From the NCBI GenBank assembly GCA_017525505.1, contig JAFXSR010000004.1, positions 51,739-115,738 of the forward strand: a stretch of 64,000 nt of DNA, in the 5' to 3' direction. Within the stretch, counting starts at the first letter, position 1. Each line of letters begins with the position of its first letter. The stretch is from Bacteroidales bacterium (lineage in GTDB: Bacteria; Bacteroidota; Bacteroidia; Bacteroidales; WCHB1-69). This document shows, in pieces, positions 25,526 to 37,200 of this stretch. Under the pieces are notes generated by a model. That model was not told where the DNA came from, did no database searches, and saw only the letters and a list, made by a program, of their open reading frames with translations. Both the position numbers and the translations under genes were made by a program.

Positions 25526-27071
25526 ACCAACCCGTACTATCTTGGCGTGGCAGATTAAATCCATTTTGGTGGTATTCGTTTCCAGTACACAAACTGTCTT
25601 GAAAGTAAATATGGTACGTCGGATAATTGGATACTGATATTTGAATAGTACCGCTTCCACATCCGTTCGCACCTGTTAATGATATTATTGCAGGATTCGG
25701 TGCAAAATCCGTAAAATATAAATCCACAGAAGAAGTTCCTTGACCGGACATCAAACTTACACCCTCAGGTACATCCCAATAAAATGTTTCTATACCCTCT
25801 GGATTGGGAAGAGAGTATATTGCCTCACTATTTTTACAAAGAATAGTACTTCCAGATATAGATGTATTGGACAAAGAAAAGGAAGGATTAACAGTCAAAT
25901 TCAAAACATTGATAGAATAACCATCTGATGATTGAACTATCACCGTGTCCACATAATGACCCGCTTGCAAATTGGTATAATGAAATCCATGTGCATTGTA
26001 ATCCATTCCCTGACAAACAGCATCACGGTAAAAATGATAATGCTGTAAGACTGTAAGGTATAATGTAATGGATATTTCTCCTCCTGAGCAATCAGACGTA
26101 TTAAAAAAAGTAGTATGATACATAAATGTACCTGTCTCATTTTGAGATGGAAGATTAAAATAATTCTGATTATAACTATCACCCTGCCCAATCGTATCAT
26201 ATATTACCATACTTTGCGTTGGCAATCCCTCATCAGAAGAAATAGTACCACTCAAAGTAAATTGACAACCAGTTACGGAAGTTATCAAGCAATTCACTGT
26301 TGTGTTCCCTTGAACAGTGTACCCTGCAGACGGAGAAGAACTCCCATTGTCCCAATGATAAGCCGCAAAACCAGATGGTGCTACTAAAGTGATTTGGTCC
26401 CCATCACAAGCACTTAATGCCAAATTATTGCTTATACAAGATGCTGTAAAATACGCATAACCGTAATGCCCATGATAAGAACAGTCGTATGTGATAAATT
26501 GTACTTTTATGGTTTGTCCCGCATATCTGAACAAGTCTATTCCAACATTCGTCCAAGGACGGTATCTAACCCTTCCTTGAGAACTAAAGCCCGGAATATT
26601 CCCTGCTGCAGTCACATCATACTTGGCACAAGTTTCCACCAACTGGCCAGCTGCATTAAGCACACGCACGACAAAACGGGGCTGAGCTGGAGACGGATGC
26701 CCTGGATCCTGAAAAACAACGGCAAATTTCAACAATAATATAGCATGATCAGGGTCAACTGTGAATGTATAAGTAATAGCTTCCGCCTCCGCTCCCGTAA
26801 GCTCATTTCCTAATTTAATCACCTTGTTTTCACCCGGAGGTAATAATGACAAATGTCCCCCCGTACGAAAATCTGTTCCTTGTTGTGTGATAACCGTGTG
26901 TCGTCCTGGAACGATACCAGTATGCATAAAAGGGTTACTCGTCGTACCATACTGACATGTCACCCCGTTCCCATTCAGATTTGTAAACACCGGGCATTGA
27001 GCTTCTGATAACAATACCATTAGCATAGTAAGAACAAGAGTAATAAAAAATCTATAATTACAAACTTTCAT
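25476..27071 (-). CDS. secreted surface protein, N-terminal part, inside the inverted segment
   Basis: The start at 27071 gives the signal peptide MKVCNYRFFITLVLTMLMVL...SEAQ. The body has a lectin/jelly-roll-like region (about 30-230) and repeats with conserved CDGDQITL, VCQGMDYNAHGF and CTGNEYHQNGF, as in the downstream large surface proteins. After the left inversion core (25517-25520) the frame reads antisense sequence of the neighbouring gene and stops at 25476, so only 25521-27071 is native. Flipping the segment joins TGWFTY to TNYFLTENGCDS at 27962 in frame, giving a ~760-residue protein ending in a DUF1566 domain. Here it is truncated. Confidence 0.75.
   Translation of the reverse strand: MKVCNYRFFITLVLTMLMVLLSEAQCPVFTNLNGNGVTCQYGTTSNPFMHTGIVPGRHTVITQQGTDFRTGGHLSLLPPGENKVIKLGNELTGAEAEAITYTFTVDPDHAILLLKFAVVFQDPGHPSPAQPRFVVRVLNAAGQLVETCAKYDVTAAGNIPGFSSQGRVRYRPWTNVGIDLFRYAGQTIKVQFITYDCSYHGHYGYAYFTASCISNNLALSACDGDQITLVAPSGFAAYHWDNGSSSPSAGYTVQGNTTVNCLITSVTGCQFTLSGTISSDEGLPTQSMVIYDTIGQGDSYNQNYFNLPSQNETGTFMYHTTFFNTSDCSGGEISITLYLTVLQHYHFYRDAVCQGMDYNAHGFHYTNLQAGHYVDTVIVQSSDGYSINVLNLTVNPSFSLSNTSISGSTILCKNSEAIYSLPNPEGIETFYWDVPEGVSLMSGQGTSSVDLYFTDFAPNPAIISLTGANGCGSGTIQISVSNYPTYHIYFQDSLCTGNEYHQNGFNLPRQDSTGWFTYMNHFQQHCLVSSQ
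25507..25520 (+). repeat. left inversion site
   Basis: AAATGGTTCATATA, with the crossover inferred at TATA (25517-25520). It matches AAATAGTTCGTATA on the minus strand at 27971-27958 in 12 of 14 positions. These form an imperfect inverted repeat bounding the invertible segment. Confidence 0.65.
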
Positions 27072-27961
27072 AAAAACATGTGGTTTTGACACATTATTGG
27101 TTACCCTTTCTATCATTATAACTTTTTGATTTAGAACACACAACACCAACAATCAACTTATTTGTGTATTGATATCTTTTTTACAGAAGATTCTCCTACA
27201 ACAACCAAATACACACCAGCAGTGGAGACTCTTATTTGCATACTGGTTTCAACACACGATTCTTTATAGTATAATCGTCGGCCAAGCATGTCTAATACCT
27301 GTACAGACTTACCAACAGGTAACGAGCGCAACTGGATATAGAGATCTTGAGCATACATATACCAATCCTGTTGATCCTCTCCATAAGCATCTATACCTAC
27401 ATTAACGCTAAAAACAGCCATGACATCAACATTCTGATCCACGATAAAACTGTATGTACTGTCTAAAATACCATTACTCCATTGCACAAAATGGCAACCC
27501 TCTTTAGGAGTAGCTGTTACTGTCACTATACTACCGTACTCGTATTCACCTGATCCTGTAACCGTCCCTAAGTCATCATTGTTGGAAGTAACATTCACAA
27601 TGTAATAATCAGGTTCAAAAGAGGCAATAAAGACCATATTTTCTGTCACAGTTATCATCCGAGAAATTGTTGTACTACCATCACTCCATCTGACAAAATT
27701 ATAATGAGGTAGTGGTTCTGCCCGTATTTCAACGATATCCCCATAAAAATATGTTCCGTTGCCAATCACATTTCCTTGTTCAGGGTTGCCACTCAACACT
27801 GTAAGATCATATTGTGGATCTGAAAGAAAAATAGCAGTAAATGAAAGGTTTTGGTTAACGTGGACAACACGTGGGTTTGATGTGTTTCCGTCACTCCACT
27901 GAACAAACGAATAATGGCTCGCAGGAAGTGCCTGTATTATAGCCTGCGTGCCAAAACTATA
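25517..27961. mobile_element. inverted (putatively invertible) 2.4-kb segment
   Basis: Reading frames on both sides break at TATA cores 25517-25520 and 27958-27961. Re-inverting the interval restores two plus-strand genes simultaneously and in frame: the BspA/InlB protein gains its last three repeats and T9SS-type C-terminus, and the next gene gains its DUF1566 end. The restored order (gene, 86-bp gap, gene, 72-bp gap, gene) continues the surface-protein array. No invertase is encoded within the window. A population mixture or an assembly error could produce the same picture. Confidence 0.75.
27158..27957 (-). CDS. C-terminal part of the BspA/InlB surface protein, on the inverted segment
   Basis: From 27957 leftward the frame reads SFGTQAIIQALPASHYSF, then three InlB repeats (the last degenerate). 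It ends with a ~75-residue type A T9SS-like sorting domain (VQVLDMLGRRLYYKES...GVYLVVVGESSVKKISIHK). The first internal ATG is at 27799. It has no promoter or signal peptide of its own, so in this orientation it is an orphan 3' end. The stop at 27158 is 86 bp from the start of the next gene on the same strand, as expected for two tandem genes flipped together. Confidence 0.75.
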
Positions 27962-27971
27962 CGAACTATTT
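27958..27971 (-). repeat. right inversion site
   Basis: On the minus strand AAATAGTTCGTATA, the partner of the site at 25507-25520; core TATA at 27958-27961. Confidence 0.65.
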
Positions 27972-27972
27972 T

Positions 27973-28695
27973 TTGACAGAGAATGGTTGTGATAGTATTA
28001 GAGTTTTGCAATTGATGGTCACGGGTTCACCCTTGTTATCTACAATGGCTATGCCGCAAGAAATATGCGAGGGTCAACAAACAATTATACACGCTTTAGG
28101 AGAACATGCTGGATTCAATACCAATACACTTTTGCCGATAGTTGCTGTTGGTGATATTTTATGTACGGACGGCAGTGTTGTGAAAAGAACTGCATGGCCT
28201 TGTGGCAAAACAGCAAACGGCATAGTGTTTTATGTTGATAGCACAGGAGAACATGGTTGGGCCGTCCATTTACAGGATCAAGCTTCAAACATAAAGTGGA
28301 GTCTTACAAATAATGATATTGCATCATTGAACAATTTTACTAATGCACGTGTTGCAATTTCTGATTATAACGGATATTTTAATACTCAAATTATAAGAAA
28401 TGTAGGAAATGCATCAACATATCCTGCCGCCTATGCTGTTGATTATTCGGGAGGATGGTATTTGCCATCTGCAGGGCAACTTAGAATACTTTTTTCTGAA
28501 TTGATTTCGGTGAATTCTTCATTATCATTAGTGGGAGGTAATCAAATTCCTATGAATACAAATTGGTGGTATTGGTCTTCTACAGAACACAATGCGAGTA
28601 CGGTGTGGACTATTAATTATTATGGATTTACAAATTTCTTCAATAAAAACACTGAAGATTATAGTAGTAAGGTTAGAAGTGTACGGAGTTTTTAA
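27973..28695 (+). CDS. C-terminal DUF1566 part of a split surface protein
   Basis: The frame is open from the right inversion core (27962) and a TTG at 27973 is the first possible start. It begins TENGCDSIRVLQLMVTG, the end of a CDS-type repeat, followed by a DUF1566/FISUMP-like lectin-fold domain (about residues 50-240; GDILCTDGSVVKRT, GIVFYVDSTGEHGWAVHL, GWYLPSAGQLRILFSEL, YWSSTE, ending VRSVRSF). It has no signal peptide. Its 5' half is the minus-strand gene ending at the left inversion site. The final domain is very similar to the C-terminus of the next gene (28768-31185), evidence of tandem duplication. Confidence 0.75.
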   Translation: MTENGCDSIRVLQLMVTGSPLLSTMAMPQEICEGQQTIIHALGEHAGFNTNTLLPIVAVGDILCTDGSVVKRTAWPCGKTANGIVFYVDSTGEHGWAVHLQDQASNIKWSLTNNDIASLNNFTNARVAISDYNGYFNTQIIRNVGNASTYPAAYAVDYSGGWYLPSAGQLRILFSELISVNSSLSLVGGNQIPMNTNWWYWSSTEHNASTVWTINYYGFTNFFNKNTEDYSSKVRSVRSF

Positions 28696-28767
28696 TCGCA
28701 ACGGAAGGAAGAATATAGGAGATGAGCCTAGATGAAGATTAATTATCAAGTTTGGACAACTGCATTT

Positions 28768-31185
28768 ATGAGAAAAATAGTCGCTTTTATATTGTTGCTA
28801 GTAAATTGTACAATTGTTTTCGGACAGGTGTATAAAATAGGTGATTTATATACGGCACCTGATGGTAGTCAGGGTATTATCTTCTATTTATATCCAAATG
28901 GTACAGGGGGGTGGATGGTAGCACTGAATGATGCTTCTTCTGGATGTATGTGGGGGACAAACGAGGACATACCTGATTTGATCAATCAAAGTCCATTATA
29001 CTATCAACAACTTTTGAACGATACAGCAGGATATACCAATACATCAATTATCAGAAATTTTCAAAACAACAATAATCAATATGCAGCAGGAGTGGTTGAT
29101 TTTACACATGGGTGGTATTTACCTTCTATTTCTCAATTAAGTATGTTGTTCTCGAAACTTCCACTTGTTTCAACTGGTTTGATTGCTGCGGGAGGAAATG
29201 TTTTAGCCTATGATTGGTATTGGAGCAGTACGGAAAATTCTGCAACTGATGCTTGGAGAGTGGATTTTGGAGTTAGTGATTATTCCGGTTATTTCAATTA
29301 CACCTCAAAAAATACTATGAATAGAGTTCGGGCTATTCGTGAATTCAGTACAGTATCTATGAGTTATGATTCTACATTAACATATTTGTGGAACACGGGC
29401 AGTGAACAGCCTTTTATTTCTGTTTCTCCTGAACAAACCAGTTATTATAGTGTTACAGCTACTAGTGTCTATGGCTGCAGTTCATCAGCGAATCAAACTG
29501 TAGTGGTTGGAACGGGAATACCTACATCAATTATAGACGAAATATGTCAAGGTTTTCGATATAATGCAAATGGATTTGTATTAACTGAAGATGAAACTTC
29601 TACAGCTGGTGTGTTGACAAGGACCAGAATGACAGAAACAGGTGGATGCGAAGCAGAACTGACTCTTCATTTGACGGTGTTATCCAAAGATTCAGTGCAT
29701 ATTTTTCAGGATGCTTGTGGAAGTTATACGTATAATGGTGTAACGTATTATGAAAGTGGTATTTATAATCAGTATTACAACAATATGAATGGTTGTGATA
29801 GTGTTGTTGTGTTGCACTTGAACTTGTACCCTGAATTTGTTGAAAGTGAAGTTAGAACAATTTGCCCTGATGCACTTCCTTATGATTGGGATGGTACTGT
29901 TTTTACATACGCAGGTTCAAAAGTCATTTCTTTATCGACGGTCAATGGTTGTGATTCGATAGTCACTAAAGTGTTGAATGTATATCCTGTTTACAATTAT
30001 ACGATTTTACAAAATGTTTGCGAAAGCGATTTGCCCTATACATGGAATGGGGAAGTATTTACTGAAACGGGGTCGAGTAGTGTAACGTTGCTTTCCATTG
30101 ATGGATGTGATAGCACTGTAACTATGATGCTGACCGTGAGTGATTTGCCAAGAGTTTTACTTCAATCAAGTGCTGATACTCTCTGTAAAGGTGGATGTGC
30201 AACTTTACAAGTGGTTTCTATGGTTCCATCCTCTGGAGAAATAGTGTCCTATTTGTGGGATAATGGTGAAACTCAGTCCTCAATTGTTGTGTCTCCAAAT
30301 TATTCAGATAATTATATGGTCACAGTGTCTAATGCGGACGGGTGTGCTGTGGTCTTGGATAAGGAAATTATGGTGTTGAACGGGGATTCCGTATTGCTGT
30401 TACAAAATTCATGTGGGAACTATACTCTAAATGATGTTACCTATCAAGAAAGTGGTACATATTTTCAATATTTTCATAATAAAAATGGATGTGATAGTGT
30501 AGTAGTATTGCAACTGACTATTTCTGCTGCACCCCAAACAATTATTTCAGCTTCTGCAGATTCTATTTGCCCTGGTGATGTGGTGTCTTTACATGTTTTG
30601 ATAGAAGGTGATAGCAACTCATTGTTAAAACACAATGTGTCCATTGGAGACATTCTTTGTACGGATAGCAGTTTTGTGAAGTTTTCTGATTGGCCAGATC
30701 CGAACAAGATTGCTATGGGTATTGTGTTTTATGTAGATAGTACTGGTGAACATGGTTGGGCTGTACATTTAAATGACCAAGGGAATAACATTCGATGGGG
30801 TACATTGACATCGGATATTATTCCCTTGGCCAATTATGCTATTGGAAGGGATGCCTCTACCGATTTTGATGGCTTTGTCAATACTCAATCTATTCGTGCT
30901 GTTGGTGATGCAGGTGTGTATCCCGCAGCATGGTTGGTTGATGTTAACAATGGTTGGTATTTGCCGTCCGCAGGACAATTGAATTTGTTATATGTTTCTC
31001 TGTCTTTGATTAATAACTCCTTGATGATGGTTGGAGGTACACCATTCCCAATAAATGCTCCTTTTGGGTATTGGTCATCAACAGAACAAAGCCAAAATAA
31101 TGTGTGGTATTTGAGCAGTTTGGGGACAATTGGTATTAACCCCAAGAATAGTACATTCAGTATTCGAAGCGTTCGGTCTTTTTAG
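28768..31185 (+). CDS. secreted protein with two DUF1566 domains and CDS-type repeats
   Basis: An 805-residue protein. I start at ATG 28768, which gives a clean signal peptide (MRKIVAFILLLVNCTIVFGQ); an ATG at 28732 would add 12 residues. Domains: N-terminal DUF1566-like (about 20-200; GWYLPSISQLSMLFSKLP, YWSSTE), a Cys-poor linker, several ~48-residue repeats with W(N/D)G...GCDSxVxLxL cores (about 290-560), and a second DUF1566-like domain (about 610-805) ending SIRSVRSF. DUF1566 domains adopt a C-type-lectin-like fold; a binding role is likely. No T9SS sorting domain is visible, which is odd for its neighbours. Confidence 0.85.
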   Translation: MRKIVAFILLLVNCTIVFGQVYKIGDLYTAPDGSQGIIFYLYPNGTGGWMVALNDASSGCMWGTNEDIPDLINQSPLYYQQLLNDTAGYTNTSIIRNFQNNNNQYAAGVVDFTHGWYLPSISQLSMLFSKLPLVSTGLIAAGGNVLAYDWYWSSTENSATDAWRVDFGVSDYSGYFNYTSKNTMNRVRAIREFSTVSMSYDSTLTYLWNTGSEQPFISVSPEQTSYYSVTATSVYGCSSSANQTVVVGTGIPTSIIDEICQGFRYNANGFVLTEDETSTAGVLTRTRMTETGGCEAELTLHLTVLSKDSVHIFQDACGSYTYNGVTYYESGIYNQYYNNMNGCDSVVVLHLNLYPEFVESEVRTICPDALPYDWDGTVFTYAGSKVISLSTVNGCDSIVTKVLNVYPVYNYTILQNVCESDLPYTWNGEVFTETGSSSVTLLSIDGCDSTVTMMLTVSDLPRVLLQSSADTLCKGGCATLQVVSMVPSSGEIVSYLWDNGETQSSIVVSPNYSDNYMVTVSNADGCAVVLDKEIMVLNGDSVLLLQNSCGNYTLNDVTYQESGTYFQYFHNKNGCDSVVVLQLTISAAPQTIISASADSICPGDVVSLHVLIEGDSNSLLKHNVSIGDILCTDSSFVKFSDWPDPNKIAMGIVFYVDSTGEHGWAVHLNDQGNNIRWGTLTSDIIPLANYAIGRDASTDFDGFVNTQSIRAVGDAGVYPAAWLVDVNNGWYLPSAGQLNLLYVSLSLINNSLMMVGGTPFPINAPFGYWSSTEQSQNNVWYLSSLGTIGINPKNSTFSIRSVRSF

Positions 31186-31213
31186 TAAATTATGTAAATT
31201 TTGTTTTAAATAG

Positions 31214-34200
31214 ATGAATGTGAACAAATCGATAATAATAAACTTATTCTTGATTGTTGGATTGTGTTGGAATATTAATGCTCAGCAATACCATGTTGGA
31301 GATTTATATTCTTTCCCTGATGGCAGTCAAGGTATAGTTTTTTATCTAAATTCTGACAATAATGGGGGGTGGGCAGTGGCATTGTGGGACTCTTCTATTG
31401 GTTGCCCATGGGGTACTGGATCAGACATTCCTTCTCTCGTAAATCGAAATCCAAGCATCAATTACCAACAACTGTTGTACGATACAACGGGATATGCATC
31501 CACTCAGATTATTCGTGCATTTCAAAATAATAGCAATGTATATGCAGCAGGAGTGATGGACTTCCATAGCGGATGGTATCTTCCTTCGGCTGCTCAACTA
31601 CGCATCTTGTTTTCTCAGTTGCCATTTGTCACCCCATCTATTTTAGAAGCTGGTGGTGAAGGAATGGCTTATGATTGGTATTGGAGTAGTACTGAATATT
31701 CGGCATTTAATGCTTGGCGTGTTGATTTTAGTTCTAATGCAAACTCGGGAATGTTTATGAATGTGCCCAAAACAAATAGTCACAGAGTTCGTGCTATTCG
31801 TACTTTTTCAATTGACCAAGAACAGAATGTACATTACCTGTGGAGTACGGAAGATACAATTTCTTCTATTGAAATATTTCCACAACAAACATCAACATAT
31901 ACCGTTGAGGTTTCCATGTCTGGAGGGTGTAATGATATGGCTCAGTATACTATCGTGGTTAACGAGCCTGTCAGTGAAGAGATATCTTTGTCTGTTTGTG
32001 ACGGATACGAATGGAATGGCATGAGCTATACCGAATCTGGCAACTATTTTCGGACATTCATTGCTGCAAATGGCTGCGACTCTACTGTCACCCTGCATCT
32101 GATAGTGAATCATAGTGACACTACTGAGGACTATCAGACCAGCTGCTATTCCTACACTTGGAATGGGGTGACCTACGATACATCGGGCAACTACACGCAA
32201 GTACTGCAGAATGTACATGGCTGTGACTCTGTAGTGACGCTGCACTTGACCATTAACGACACCATTTTTAAGGATATAGAGGCAGAGAACTGTTATAGTT
32301 ACCGTTGGAACGACAGTACTTATACCCAGTCTGGCGCTTATGTGCAGTACTTCACCTCCCAAAGTGAGTGCGACTCCATTGTGACGTTGCACCTATCAAT
32401 TTATCAGGATACTACCACTACATGGAGTGACACCGCCTGCCTGCAGTATGAGTGGAAAGACTCCACCTATTATGCGTCGGGTGTATATACGCAGCGGTTC
32501 TCCACTGCCCACGGCTGTGACTCCATCGTCACGCTGTGTCTGACGGTGAATTTCCCGCAGCATACCGACACCGCTGTGGTGGCCTATGACAGCTATAATT
32601 GGAATGGTAGCACCTACGACAGCACTGGTGTTTACACATACACGCACGCTGACGTCAACGGCTGTACGCAGGTCGATACCCTGCATCTGACCGTTTATTA
32701 CTCATCCTTCAGCGAGTTTGCTGACTCGGCTTGCGTCTCCTATCAGTGGAACGACTCCACCTACTATGGCTCGGGTGATTACACGCAATATTTCCACGAC
32801 ATTCACGGAGCCGACAGCACGGTGACGCTGCACCTCACCATCTTCAACAATGAGACGAGCGAGTTTGATACCACTGTTTGCGACAGCTACAGCTGGAATG
32901 ACAGTACTTACTATGCTACGGGTGATTATATCCAGCATTTCGAGACCGTCCACGGTTGCGACTCGATGGTGACCCTGCATCTAACCGTGAACTACAGCCA
33001 GAATGTGGCCATATACGACACCGCCTGCAAAGAGTTCGGCTGGAACGACTCCATTTACTACCAGACGGGAGATTATGTTCAAAGCTTCCACACCGTTCAT
33101 GGTTGTGATTCCACCGTCACCCTTCATCTCATTGTCCATCATAGTGACACCACCGATGATTATAAGGTCAATTGCTACTCCTACACTTGGAACGGTGTGA
33201 CTTACGATAGTACCGGCAGCTACACCCAAGTGTTGACCAACATCCACGGCTGTGACTCCACCGTCACTCTGCATCTCACCATTAACGACACCATCTTCAC
33301 CCAGTTTGAGGCGGAGAACTGTTACAGCTACACATGGAACGGAACCACCTATACCCAGTCGGGCGCTTATGTGCAGTACTTCACCTCGCAAAGCGAATGT
33401 GACTCTATCGTGACGCTATACCTGTCAATCTATCAGGACACCACAACCAGCCGGAGCGATACCGCCTGCCTGCAGTATGAGTGGAACGACTCCACCTACT
33501 ATGCGTCGGGTGCATATACGCAGCAGTTCCTAACAGCCCACGGTTGTGACTCCACCGTCATGCTGTACCTGACGGTGAACTTCCCGCAACATACTGACAC
33601 CTCCGTGGTGGCCTACGACAGCTATGATTGGAATGGATACACCTACGACAGCACGGGTGTTTACACCTACACGCATGCTGACGCCAACGGCTGTATGCAG
33701 GTCGATACCCTCCACCTCACTGTCTTCCACTCATCGGTGACCGAGTTTGCAGATTCCGCCTGTGTCTCCTACACGTGGAACGATTCAACATACTACAGGT
33801 CTGGCGACCATGTGCAGTATTTCCATGATATCCACGGTGCGGACAGCACGGTGGTGTTGCATCTCACCATCTTCAATCCTGAGCATACGGCGGTAGAGGT
33901 TGAAACCTGTAACTGGTACAGCTGGAACGGTGTGACCTACGATTCATCAGGTACCTACACATTCAGCCACGCTGATGAACATGGTTGTATACAGGTTGAT
34001 ACCGTGCATCTGAACATCAACCACAGCCAGACTGGGGCCATTTACGACACTGCCTGCAATGAGTTCAGTTGGAACGACTCCACCTATTATAGAACAGGAG
34101 AATATGTGCAGTACTTTCATACGGTACACGGCTGCGACTCGGTGGTGACTCTGCACTTGATGGTGAACCATAGCGACACTACCGAGGATTATCAGTCCAA

Positions 34201-37200
34201 CTGCTATTCCTACACTTGGAATGGGGTTACATACGACTCCACCGGCAGTTATATTCAAGTGCTGCAGAATGTACACGGATGCGATTCTGTCGTCACTCTG
34301 CACCTTACGATTAACGACACCATCTTCACCCAGTTTGAGGTGGAGAATTGTTATAGCTACCGTTGGAACGACAGCACTTATACGCAGTCTGGTGATTATG
34401 TGCAGTATTTCACCTCGCAAAGCGAGTGCGACTCTATCGTGACGTTACACCTTTCCATCTATCAGGAAGCTACCACTACTTGGAGCGACACTTCCTGTCT
34501 GCAATACGAGTGGAACGACTCTACCTATTATGCAAGCGGCGTATATACGCAGCATTTCCCCACTGCCCATGGTTGCGACTCCACTGTCACGTTGCACTTG
34601 ATAGTGAACTTCCCGCAGCATACCGATACGGCAGTGGTGGCATACGACAACTACGAGTGGAACGGCAGGAACTATGACAGCACGGGTGTATATACCTATG
34701 CATATGCTGACGCCAATGGCTGTACGCAGGTCGATACTTTGCATCTTACTGTCTTCTACTCTTCGGTGAACGAGTTTGCCGATTCTGCCTGTGTCTCCTA
34801 CACGTGGAACGATTCGACATACTACAGTTCGGGTGACCATGTGCAGTATTTTCACGACATCCACGGTGCGGACAGCACAGTGGTGCTGCACCTCACCATC
34901 TTCAATCCGGTTCATATAGGGGTAGAGGTGGATACCTGCGATGATTACGTGTGGAACGGTATCACTTACGACACGACAGGAATATATACATACAGCTTTG
35001 CGGATGCCAATGGCTGCACCCAGGTGGATACCTTGCACCTGACAATTACCCGTCCGACGAATGTGGTCCTTACGATGGACACTTGCGACGGGTACACTTG
35101 GTATGGCATCACCTATACCGAAAGCGGCCTCTATACCCATCATCTCGACTGCCGTCGGGTAGATACTCTGCACTTGACGATTTATCACGCCATCAATATA
35201 GCGGAGACAAAAGATACTTGTGATTGGTACACTTGGCATGACTCTACCTATACCGCAAGCGGCATTTATACCCACAGCCATTTTGACGAGCACGGCTGTA
35301 CGCAGGTGGATACCTTATTTCTAACCATCTATCATGCCACCCATGTCGCCTATACGAAAGATACCTGCGATTGGTACACCTGGAATGACTCCACCTATAC
35401 CGCCAGCGGTACTTATACATACAGATATACTGATGTCAATGGCTGTACCCAAGTGGATACCCTGCACTTGACCATCCATCATGCGGTTAACCAAGCTTAT
35501 ACCGTGGATACCTGCGACTGGTATCGTTGGAACGATTCGACCTATACAGAGGACGGTACTTATACTTACAGCTTTGCAGACATCAACGGCTGTACTCAGG
35601 TGGACACTTTGCATCTGACCCTCCATCACGCACTCCATCTTGCCTTTGATGTGGATACCTGCGACTGGTACACTTGGAATGACTCCACCTATACGACGAG
35701 TGGCGTATATACCTACAGACATCCTGACGACTACGGATGTATCCAGGTGGATACCTTATTCTTGACCATCTATCATGCTACCAATATCGCCTATACGAAA
35801 GATACTAGCGATTGGTACACCTGGAATGACTCTACTTATACTGCCAGCGGAACCTATACTTATAGCTTTGCTGACGCCAATGGGTGCACGCAGGTGGATA
35901 CGCTGCATTTGACTATTTATCATGCTACCAATGTCGCCTATACGAAGGATACCTGTGATTGGTACACCTGGAACGATTCCACTTATACCGCCAGCGGCAC
36001 CTATACCTATAGCTTCGCGGATGCCAATAGCTGTACCCAGGTGGATACGTTGCACTTGACTATTAATCATGCCACTCATGTCGCCTACACGAAGGACACT
36101 TGCGATAGGTACACCTGGAATGACTCCACTTATACTGTCAGCGGCACCTATACTTACAGTCACCCCAATGAAAATGGATGTACCCAGGTGGATACTTTGC
36201 ATCTGACCATTTATCATGCTACCCATGTCGCCTACACGAAGGACACTTGTGACTGGTACACGTGGAATGACTCCACCTATAGAGAGAGCGGTGTCTATAC
36301 ATACAGTCATTCCGATTCCAACGGTTGTACACAAGTGGATACGTTGCACTTGATTATTAATCATGCCACCCATGTCGCCTATACGAAAGATACTTGCGAC
36401 TGGTACACGTGGAATGACTACACATATAGAGTCAGTGGTACATACACTTACAGTCACTGTGATGCTAACGGCTGCACGCAGGTCGATACACTGCACTTGA
36501 CCATTCATCATGCAGTTAATCAGGCTTATACGGTAGATACCTACGATTGGTACCGCTGGAACGATTCGACCTATACAGAGGACGGTACCTATACTTATAG
36601 CTATGCAGACGCTAACGGTTGCACGCAGGTGGATACCCTGCATCTGACCATCTATCATGCCACCCCTGTTGCCTATACGAAAGATACTTGCGAATGGTAT
36701 ACATGGAACGATTCAACCTATACCGCCAGCGGTACCTATACCTACAGTCACCACGATGCCAACGGTTGTACCCAGGTGGATACCCTGCATTTGACCATCT
36801 ATAATGCCATTCATGTTGCCTACACGAAGGATACTTGTGACTGGTACACCTGGAACGACTCGACCTATACAGCAAGTGGTACTTATACTTACAGTCACTT
36901 TGACGAAAACGGTTGTAGGCAGGTGGATACGCTGCATCTGACCATCTATCAAGCAGTCAACCTTGCATTTACTGTTGACACTTGTGATGACTATCGGTGG
37001 AATGGTACTACATACGATACAACGGGAACCTATACATACAGCTTCTCGGATGCCAACGGTTGTAGGCAGGTGGATACGCTGCATTTGACGATTACCAGAC
37101 CGATGAATTTGGCCTTCACGGTGGACACTTGCGACTGGTACAGCTGGTACGGTACGACCTATACTGAAACAGGTCTCTATACTCATACTCTCGACTGCCG

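Noticed and set aside
25517..27961. Insertion sequence or transposon as the cause of the strand switch
   Set aside because: There is no transposase and no duplicated target site; the segment contains exactly the missing gene halves, so inversion explains it better.
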